Below, in pieces: positions 60,499 to 64,000 of a DNA stretch of 64,000 nucleotides. Source of the stretch: JAJXTN01 sp038230895. Its GTDB lineage: Bacteria > Patescibacteriota > Saccharimonadia > Saccharimonadales > UBA4665. Below the pieces are notes generated by a model, which worked only from the letters and a program-made list of their open reading frames with translations, had not been told where the DNA came from and ran no database searches. Each line of letters starts with the position of its first letter. The first letter of the stretch is position 1. The stretch spans positions 1 to 64,000 of the forward strand of contig JBBRMJ010000003.1 in assembly GCA_038230895.1 (NCBI GenBank), given 5' to 3'. The position numbers and the translations under genes were made by a program.

Positions 60499-60522
60499 AG
60501 AGCCTCTTCGGAGGCTCTTTTT
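60499..60522 (+). terminator. Intrinsic terminator after tuf
   Basis: AGAGCCTC, UUCG-type tetraloop, GAGGCTCT, then a T run. The T run and TTGATA (60521-60526) overlap the -35 of the next promoter. Confidence 0.92.
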
Positions 60523-60549
60523 GATAACATTTGACAAACAGTATATAAT
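60521..60549 (+). promoter_or_regulatory. Promoter of the membrane orphan gene
   Basis: TTGATA (60521-60526), 17 bases, TATAAT (60544-60549), immediately after the tuf terminator. Confidence 0.6.
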
Positions 60550-60577
60550 ATACGAATTATTTGATCAGTTGGTCCGT

Positions 60578-61060
60578 ATGAGTAATCACAAAGACAGTAT
60601 CATGTTCCCTATGTTTAATGGGATTGAGAACAGCAGGCATCCTCACCGATGGCGAGCTTTAGAGTATTTGACTACCTTGGCAACCGGTGTAACCTCTATT
60701 TTCGGTTCAACCAAACTCTTATCAAATTGGCATGAAACTATTCCATTAGCAACCGGCAGTAGTTGTCTAATACTTGGTATGGTAGCGATTGGAGTCGGAG
60801 CCGCTGATAGTTCACATCATGCATCACAGGGATTAGATGCTGTCGTCGCTGGACGTAAACATCGGCGGACACAATACGCCTTAGAGTCTTCAGAGTTAAA
60901 CGCGCTGGAAGGAGTTATATCACATCGACTGGAGCTCGCACCACCACCGAGACGATTAGAGCTCAGTTCGGCAGTAGCGGGCATTGACATGCCAAATCTG
61001 CAAGCCTATGATGAGCGGTATGCTCATACGCCCACTGAGAGACATAACGGTCACGCCTGA
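60578..61060 (+). CDS. Small membrane protein, orphan
   Basis: A 160-residue protein with two hydrophobic segments (about residues 30-47 and 57-74) and a charged C-terminal half with RRLELSS and ERHNGHA. No family is recognised. The start ATG 60578 follows its own promoter; TTG 60521, which extends the frame, lies in the tuf terminator and is rejected. AT-rich compared with tuf. Confidence 0.6.
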   Translation: MSNHKDSIMFPMFNGIENSRHPHRWRALEYLTTLATGVTSIFGSTKLLSNWHETIPLATGSSCLILGMVAIGVGAADSSHHASQGLDAVVAGRKHRRTQYALESSELNALEGVISHRLELAPPPRRLELSSAVAGIDMPNLQAYDERYAHTPTERHNGHA

Positions 61061-61199
61061 GGCCGAACTGCAGTGGAATGCTGCAACGTTGTGCGAGTTA
61101 CCCGGCGTTACTATCGAAGGCTACCCGGTAATTGAAAGAAGTTTAGTGGTTCAGATTGGGATCATGGCCCTTGGAACGCCACGTCACACAGAAATGTGA
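61020..61199 (+). CDS. Possible small protein overlapping the previous gene
   Basis: A 59-codon frame from ATG 61020, overlapping the membrane gene by 41 bases in another frame and then filling the gap to 61199. Composition (TPEAELQWNAATLCELPGV) looks protein-like. GAGCGG before the ATG is a weak ribosome-binding site. It may be real or a chance frame. Confidence 0.35.
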   Translation: MLIRPLRDITVTPEAELQWNAATLCELPGVTIEGYPVIERSLVVQIGIMALGTPRHTEM

Positions 61200-61207
61200 T
61201 GCGAGGC

Positions 61208-61235
61208 TTGTATTATTTACACACTGTGCTATAAT
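61208..61235 (+). promoter_or_regulatory. Promoter of the gene at 61242 (leaderless)
   Basis: TTGTAT (61208-61213), 16 bases, TATAAT (61230-61235), then 6 bases to the ATG. Confidence 0.7.
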
Positions 61236-61241
61236 ATAAAG

Positions 61242-61583
61242 ATGTTTAAATCAAAGTTTACTTTTGCCGAATTGATTGATCTTGTTCCTGATGAATCACT
61301 GCGACCAGATGGCGGTGTTCCTATACGTATGCGTGGATTCGTGTTGCGACTCTCAGGTAACAAACTACCCGGCCACGTCTTACTCATTAAATCTGGAGAT
61401 GAAGAAATACGCGCCTCCACTCTGGAAGCAAGTTACGCCAATGCAGTCGGTGATCTGGTGCATACTGCAATTGTTCCCGGCGATTATGAGCACCTTAGTC
61501 GGATCATAGCGCATACAAGTTTGTTAGGTCAGTGCCTCGAGGATGCTGAAACCACTCGCTCAGTTTCATCGCCCGACCGATAA
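61242..61583 (+). CDS. Small hypothetical protein, orphan
   Basis: A 113-residue protein with a likely beta-rich N-terminal half (FVLRLSGNKLPGHVLLIKSGDEE) and helical C-terminal half. No known domain. The strong leaderless promoter argues that it is expressed. One of a cluster of orphan genes between tuf and rpsJ. Confidence 0.6.
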   Translation: MFKSKFTFAELIDLVPDESLRPDGGVPIRMRGFVLRLSGNKLPGHVLLIKSGDEEIRASTLEASYANAVGDLVHTAIVPGDYEHLSRIIAHTSLLGQCLEDAETTRSVSSPDR

Positions 61584-61823
61584 ACACTAGTATTCACGAC
61601 TTGAATCTAAGAGCAGGCAATAATTGATTTCATTAAACGTCTGAACCGTCTGATTCTTTGCGAAAGATACAAGCACGGGAAACATAGCGGATATCTGAGT
61701 AAGCGCTCAAACGGTAGGTTCAACTACTCGATACAGACCGTTTACAGAGTTAAGCAAACGAATGCCTTTGCCTCGTCCCATACGGGCATTTACATTACTT
61801 CTAACAGATGACATACTTTAGTA
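61584..61823 (+). other. Gap holding a start-less open frame
   Basis: No normal gene fits here. One plus-strand frame is open from 61611 to the TGA at 61809-61811 (66 codons, basic, protein-like: ILCERYKHGKHSGYL), but it contains no ATG, GTG or TTG. It could start at ATT 61623, be a decayed gene, or be chance. Its end overlaps the promoter of the next gene. Confidence 0.3.
61789..61817 (+). promoter_or_regulatory. Promoter of the gene at 61824 (leaderless)
   Basis: TTTACA (61789-61794), 17 bases, CATACT (61812-61817), then 6 bases to the ATG. Confidence 0.55.
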
Positions 61824-62090
61824 ATGGAGAGCCTACCATTCAACCCAGAAATTCTCAATACCTGCCTTGTGCAGAGCCTGAAACTATATACAGAGACCGG
61901 TAATTCAGCCGCGGGTACCGAGTTGCGTCAAGCAATAATCTCACATAAGGCTAACAATTTAAATCTACAATGTCAGAGATGTGCTGGCCGGTTATCTTTG
62001 GAAGGACATGTAGTGCATGGTGTTGCTGCAATAGTTGAAGGGCCCTGCGATACATACGATGGAACTGAAGGGCTGGCGTCATTGCTGTAA
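61824..62090 (+). CDS. Small Cys-containing hypothetical protein
   Basis: An 88-residue protein with a helical N-terminal half and a CxxC pair in LQCQRCAGRL, plus another Cys in EGPCDTY, which might bind a metal. No family recognised. It has a leaderless promoter. Confidence 0.5.
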   Translation: MESLPFNPEILNTCLVQSLKLYTETGNSAAGTELRQAIISHKANNLNLQCQRCAGRLSLEGHVVHGVAAIVEGPCDTYDGTEGLASLL

Positions 62091-62167
62091 CGAAACCTGC
62101 TTGTAGAATTCGTCTTCGAGTACGGACAGTTGCAGGTAAACCGGAGCGCTTTCATCCCAGGAGTTGT

Positions 62168-62173
62168 TATACT
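62168..62173 (+). promoter_or_regulatory. Predicted -10 box of the J-protein gene (leaderless)
   Basis: TATACT ends 7 bases before ATG 62181, which selects this start over an upstream TTG at 62130. Confidence 0.6.
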
Positions 62174-62180
62174 AAAGCAT

Positions 62181-62570
62181 ATGCCAGATGGCGATGATTT
62201 CCTCGATTACTACAAACTCTTAGGCGTGACGACACATGCTGATGCTGACAGTATTCGGGCAGCATTTATCAGCAAGGCCAAATTGCATCATCCGGACGTG
62301 GGCGGTTCGACCGAGCTCATGCAACAATTTACACGCGCCTATCGGACATTGGCGAGCAATTCTAGCCGCCGAGCCTACGATACGATGCATGCTTTCCAGA
62401 CCGGCAAGGCAGTTTTTGAGTATCGTGATAATGCGAAAACACAGAGTCCTTCCTCGTCCGAGTTGAGCGATGACGAAATTGACGATTTTCTCGATAAGAT
62501 TTACGCCGAATATCACAATCAACCCCTACCGAAGCGATCGTTTTTCACCAAAATAAAGAATGCTCTCTGA
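62181..62570 (+). CDS. J-domain protein (DnaJ-like co-chaperone)
   Basis: A 129-residue protein with an N-terminal J domain (about residues 6-70; DFLDYYKLLGVTTHADADSI, LHHPDVGG with the HPD motif, RRAYDTMH) that should stimulate Hsp70 ATPase. There is no Gly/Phe region, zinc finger or client-binding C-terminus as in full DnaJ. The remainder is acidic then basic (SSELSDDEIDDFL, KRSFFTKIK). It probably recruits DnaK to a special site. Confidence 0.9.
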   Translation: MPDGDDFLDYYKLLGVTTHADADSIRAAFISKAKLHHPDVGGSTELMQQFTRAYRTLASNSSRRAYDTMHAFQTGKAVFEYRDNAKTQSPSSSELSDDEIDDFLDKIYAEYHNQPLPKRSFFTKIKNAL

Positions 62571-62598
62571 TACCAGATGCTCCAAACAACCAGAGCAC

Positions 62599-62627
62599 TT
62601 TCCATTTACGCTGTTATATTGTACAAT
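62599..62627 (+). promoter_or_regulatory. Possible promoter of rpsJ
   Basis: TTTCCA (62599-62604), 17 bases, TACAAT (62622-62627). The leader to rpsJ is about 90 bases with GGAAGGA before the ATG. Confidence 0.4.
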
Positions 62628-62722
62628 TCTATCTGTAATAACTAATCGCTGACTAAAAGTCGGGTTTGCAAGACAATCCGATGTTACAGTGAACGGGCGA
62701 GAGCTCGGAAGGAACAACACCT

Positions 62723-63055
62723 ATGGCAGACGCCAAACCACCTATTGAAGGCAAGCAACGGATTCGTATCCGCCTCAAAGCCTATGACCACAAAGTAATC
62801 GACCAGGCTGCTAAGCAGATCATCGACACTGCTCTGCGTACCGGCGCGACTCTGGCCGGACCTATCCCGCTACCAACTCGTCGTAGCACTTTCACGGTCA
62901 TCAAAAGTCCACACGTCTATAAGAAAGGCCGAGAACAGTTCGAAATGCGCGTCCACAAGCGCTTGATCGACGTCTTTGAACCTACCCCTAAGACCATCGA
63001 CTCCCTCATGAACCTATCTCTCCCCGCCGGCTGCGACGTCGAAATCAAGATGTAA
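62723..63055 (+). CDS. rpsJ: 30S ribosomal protein S10
   Basis: S10 lies in the 30S head and is also NusE in antitermination. The 110-residue protein has RIRIRLKAYDHKVIDQAAKQI, GPIPLPTRRSTFTVIKSPHV and the ending HKRLIDVFEPTPKTIDSLM. It would normally begin the S10 operon, but no rplC follows in the next 900 bases; instead a small hypothetical gene and a Nudix gene follow. Confidence 0.97.
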   Translation: MADAKPPIEGKQRIRIRLKAYDHKVIDQAAKQIIDTALRTGATLAGPIPLPTRRSTFTVIKSPHVYKKGREQFEMRVHKRLIDVFEPTPKTIDSLMNLSLPAGCDVEIKM

Positions 63056-63077
63056 GTAACTGACAATCACGTTCAAC

Positions 63078-63422
63078 ATGCCTCACTATGAAGTCCCACC
63101 GGATCCTGCGGTAGTTTTGTATCATAAGGCCGAAGCAGCATTTTATGAGGCTGCAGCTTTACGCAACCGTTTCTACGGTGAGCGATTCGGACCCAACCTA
63201 AAACGGATACGTCGGCTGGCCGGCTTGGCAGCCTTCTACATTGGATTTCATCATGATTCAGATGTTTGGCCAGAGCCACAGTTAGTGGCTGCAGCACAAG
63301 AAATGCGCAGGCTGCATGTGTCTGATGAAAATACCATGGCTGCTGATTTTCGTCCAAGTTGGCGTCCAGAAGAATTGGGTACGATGCCACCCGACATAGA
63401 AAAGAGTAGCCTCAATCGATAG
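63078..63422 (+). CDS. Small hypothetical protein after rpsJ
   Basis: A 114-residue protein, largely helical (YHKAEAAFYEAAALRNRFYGE, LKRIRRLAGLAAFYIG), which I do not recognise. It starts 22 bases after rpsJ with no clear promoter and may be co-transcribed with it. Confidence 0.55.
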   Translation: MPHYEVPPDPAVVLYHKAEAAFYEAAALRNRFYGERFGPNLKRIRRLAGLAAFYIGFHHDSDVWPEPQLVAAAQEMRRLHVSDENTMAADFRPSWRPEELGTMPPDIEKSSLNR

Positions 63423-63508
63423 TGTTATAGATCGTAGAATGCTTGTCTGATACTTGCCACTCATCATTTAGATATGATGGCAATCCTGCTTGAAGAGACA
63501 GTAACTGC

Positions 63509-63514
63509 TATAGT
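63509..63514 (+). promoter_or_regulatory. Predicted -10 box of the second Nudix gene (leaderless)
   Basis: TATAGT abuts an ATG at 63515 and is 6 bases before a second in-frame ATG at 63521. The 6-base spacing favours 63521. Confidence 0.5.
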
Positions 63515-63520
63515 ATGGCG

Positions 63521-63994
63521 ATGAGCATAAATCCAGCGGGCGACAGTGTTGACTTGAGACGAGGCGTTGATCACATCGGAGTTTCAGCATCTTTTGTCGT
63601 GCATGACGGTAAGGGTAATCTGCTCTTACAACAACGGGGGCCTAGAACTCGTGACGAACAAGGTAGATGGGATGTGGGTGGTGGAGCAATTGAGTTCGGT
63701 GAAACAATCGAGGACGCTATTCGCCGCGAGATCAAAGAAGAATTGACCTGTAATGTCTTGGATATGGCTTTCCTAACGGTTTATGACGCCCATCGTCGAT
63801 TGGCGGATGGCACCAAGACACACTGGGTTGCTGTCATTTACGCCGTCCGAGTCGATCCGATAGAGGTGGCTATCGGTGAGCCTGATAAGATTGCAGCTGT
63901 CGGCTGGTTTACCAGTAATAGTCTTCCATCGCCCTTACACAGCCAATTCCAGAAGTCATTCCAAGCTGCTCTCGCTAACAAAGTAGTCGTGTAG
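63521..63994 (+). CDS. Nudix hydrolase (NUDIX family, MutT/ADPRP-like)
   Basis: A 157-residue protein starting MSINPAGDSVDLRRG. It has the full Nudix box GGGAIEFGETIEDAIRREIK followed by EELTC, so it should hydrolyse nucleoside-diphosphate-X compounds with Mg. The substrate cannot be set from the sequence; the N-terminal GNLLLQQRGP strand suggests a MutT-like sanitising role. Its stop lies 6 bases before the window end. ATG 63515 is an alternative start. Confidence 0.9.
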   Translation: MSINPAGDSVDLRRGVDHIGVSASFVVHDGKGNLLLQQRGPRTRDEQGRWDVGGGAIEFGETIEDAIRREIKEELTCNVLDMAFLTVYDAHRRLADGTKTHWVAVIYAVRVDPIEVAIGEPDKIAAVGWFTSNSLPSPLHSQFQKSFQAALANKVVV

Positions 63995-64000
63995 AATTTG

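Noticed and set aside
1..64000. Recoding of TGA as Gly or Trp, known in some CPR lineages
   Set aside because: TGA ends gatA and hisS at normal C-termini and in ATGA overlaps, and no in-frame TGA is needed in any conserved gene.
1..64000. CRISPR arrays, insertion sequences, prophage genes, replication origin
   Set aside because: No direct-repeat arrays, transposase or phage proteins, and no DnaA-box cluster were seen on reading both strands; a tool-based search was not possible.

Overview
The window is a gene-dense bacterial chromosome segment of medium GC, with TGA used as an ordinary stop. It looks like a Patescibacteria (CPR) genome, most probably Saccharibacteria (TM7). The reasons are: many short lineage-specific proteins scattered between housekeeping genes; exported proteins carrying the CPR-type Cys-containing 'KEWGVR' and 'YP.QC' modules; no biosynthetic operons; and very divergent but intact information-processing genes. 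The lineage call is an inference from gene content and protein style, not from a marker search.

Layout. 1-4185: end of a PfkB kinase, an unknown protein, a SLOG/LOG-family protein and two tandem paralogous membrane-anchored proteins. 4209-8044: uvrB, then on the minus strand an alpha/beta-hydrolase-like protein and a secreted lytic-transglycosylase-like protein. 8325-11950: gatC-gatA-(HEPN-like small gene)-gatB, tightly coupled. 11951-17831: Nudix hydrolase, galU, two small membrane/YtxH proteins and dnaE. 17832-25840: CAP-domain protein, SpoU-type methyltransferase, PilB/GspE ATPase, a WhiB-like protein, rplS, rnhB, yraN and pepN. 26017-32869: nusA, a small orphan, clpC, a membrane HExxH protein and radA. 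32937-36882 (minus): a large class A penicillin-binding protein and a VanY-like peptidase. 36984-46970: tyrS, methyltransferase, recG, rsmD, tRNA-Leu, hisS, tig and small genes. 47016-63055: clpP, rpoB-rpoC, then a str-type operon (rpsL, rpsG, fusA, tuf) interrupted by orphans, and rpsJ after a cluster of orphan genes. A second Nudix gene closes the window.

How it works together. The core is translation (gatCAB, tyrS, hisS, rplS, rpsL, rpsG, fusA, tuf, rpsJ, rsmD), transcription (nusA, rpoB, rpoC), DNA upkeep (uvrB, dnaE, rnhB, recG, radA) and protein quality control (tig, clpP, clpC, J-protein, pepN). A second group handles the envelope: PBP1A, VanY-like peptidase, transglycosylase-like enzyme, CAP protein, membrane HExxH protein and a pilus ATPase.

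The most notable signals are regulatory and structural. (1) At least 17 genes have a TAnnnT -10 box 5-8 nt in front of the start codon, which predicts widespread leaderless mRNAs; highly expressed translation genes instead have longer leaders with Shine-Dalgarno sites. (2) RpoC has lost all eight zinc-binding cysteines and has a strongly altered trigger loop. (3) clpC and clpP each carry a CIRCE operator overlapping the promoter. (4) nusA has a promoter followed at once by an intrinsic terminator. (5) A complete WhiB-type Fe-S regulator is present. No CRISPR array, insertion sequence, prophage or rRNA gene was seen.
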